A DNA stretch of 64,000 nt, taken from assembly GCA_016744115.1 (NCBI GenBank), contig JADGEZ010000003.1, forward strand, positions 24,748 to 88,747, given 5' to 3'. Positions 63,888 to 64,000 of this stretch are shown piece after piece; positions within the stretch are counted from its first letter, which is position 1, and each line of letters starts with the position of its first letter. The stretch comes from Sulfurimonas sp. (GTDB lineage: Bacteria > Campylobacterota > Campylobacteria > Campylobacterales > Sulfurimonadaceae). The notes under the pieces were generated by a model, which was not told the origin of the DNA, searched no databases, and was given only the letters and a program-made list of their open reading frames with translations. The translations under genes were made by a program, and so were the position numbers.

Positions 63888-63902
63888 AAAATTCCTTTAT
63901 AT

Positions 63903-63933
63903 CTAAATGATTATAATATTTAATATCATTTAG
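63903..63933. promoter_or_regulatory. Palindrome near the porin start, possible operator
   Basis: CTAAATGAT-N13-ATCATTTAG is a perfect 9-bp inverted repeat in the porin leader, about 16 nt upstream of the ATG. The TATAATATT between the arms could also serve as a -10. It may be a regulator site or a second, weak Fur site. Confidence 0.4.
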
Positions 63934-63969
63934 TTTCGGAATAATAACCATTTTTTTTATAAAGTCAAT

Positions 63970-63988
63970 GATATTGATAATTTTTATC
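63970..63988 (-). promoter_or_regulatory. Fur box upstream of the porin operon
   Basis: GATATTGATAATTTTTATC matches the 19-bp Fur consensus GATAATGATAATCATTATC at 16 of 19 positions. It lies about 83 bp upstream of the porin ATG. A Fur-iron repressor bound here would switch the porin, FMN_bind and membrane genes off when iron is plentiful. The site is near the right edge, so a gene beyond the window might share it. Confidence 0.6.
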
Positions 63989-64000
63989 ATAATATAAAAA

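Overview
The window is one low-GC chromosomal segment from a Campylobacterota (epsilonproteobacterial) organism, most like Sulfurimonas or a close relative. Grounds: many short, tightly packed operons with overlapping stop/start codons, extended TATAAT -10 boxes without clear -35 boxes, frequent TTG/GTG starts, a second-type glutamyl-tRNA synthetase beside a tRNA-Gln(TTG), a CheV chemotaxis protein, and a RibB with a decayed GTP cyclohydrolase II half. No plasmid, phage or CRISPR hallmark was seen. The genus is an inference.

Layout. 1-6.8 kb: a truncated gene end, a YjfB-type motility protein, queC, a YgjP-like metallopeptidase, pgsA-rseP on the minus strand, a secreted alpha/beta-hydrolase and nadA-nadC. 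6.8-18.3 kb: a long plus-strand housekeeping run: flhB, a DHH phosphoesterase, an M23 peptidase, lpxC, short tsaB, thrB, ylxR-infB-rbfA-rimP, ribD, ubiE and a HIT protein. 18.3-23.4 kb: ctpA, purC-purS-purQ, an SH3-like membrane protein, plsC and crcB.

23.4-34.4 kb (mostly minus strand) is the most accessory-looking part: a lone ABC ATPase with dut, two small genes, a four-gene translationally coupled cassette (GHKL/Hsp90-like ATPase, two unknown proteins, PAPS-reductase-like PP-loop protein), then an ovothiol operon (ovoA plus a PLP lyase, probably ovoB) and tyrA. The cassette looks like an uncharacterised, possibly anti-phage, system and is my leading candidate for something new.

34.4-45.4 kb: an Fe-S type Rrf2 regulator, a 190-bp MITE-like element with 8-bp target duplications and nearby gene debris, an acidic unknown protein, a Mur-like protein with metG, fbp, mobB, a lipoprotein, slt, yggT, gltX, a decayed XRE regulator and cheV. 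45.5-58.5 kb: parts of an RND efflux system (membrane fusion protein, TolC, and a distant RND pump) interleaved with argD, a MidA-type methyltransferase, proC, proA, a membrane response regulator and rsmH-ftsL, then a truncated haemoglobin. 58.5-59.1 kb: three tRNAs.

59.2-64 kb: ribB and apbE (plus strand) face a minus-strand operon of a coiled-coil porin, an FMN_bind protein with a flavinylation motif and two membrane proteins, with a good Fur box upstream. Together they suggest an iron-regulated, covalently flavinylated extracytoplasmic electron-transfer module that draws FMN from the riboflavin genes and is matured by ApbE. Three copies of a 21-bp hairpin repeat and two short dispersed repeats lie in intergenic gaps.
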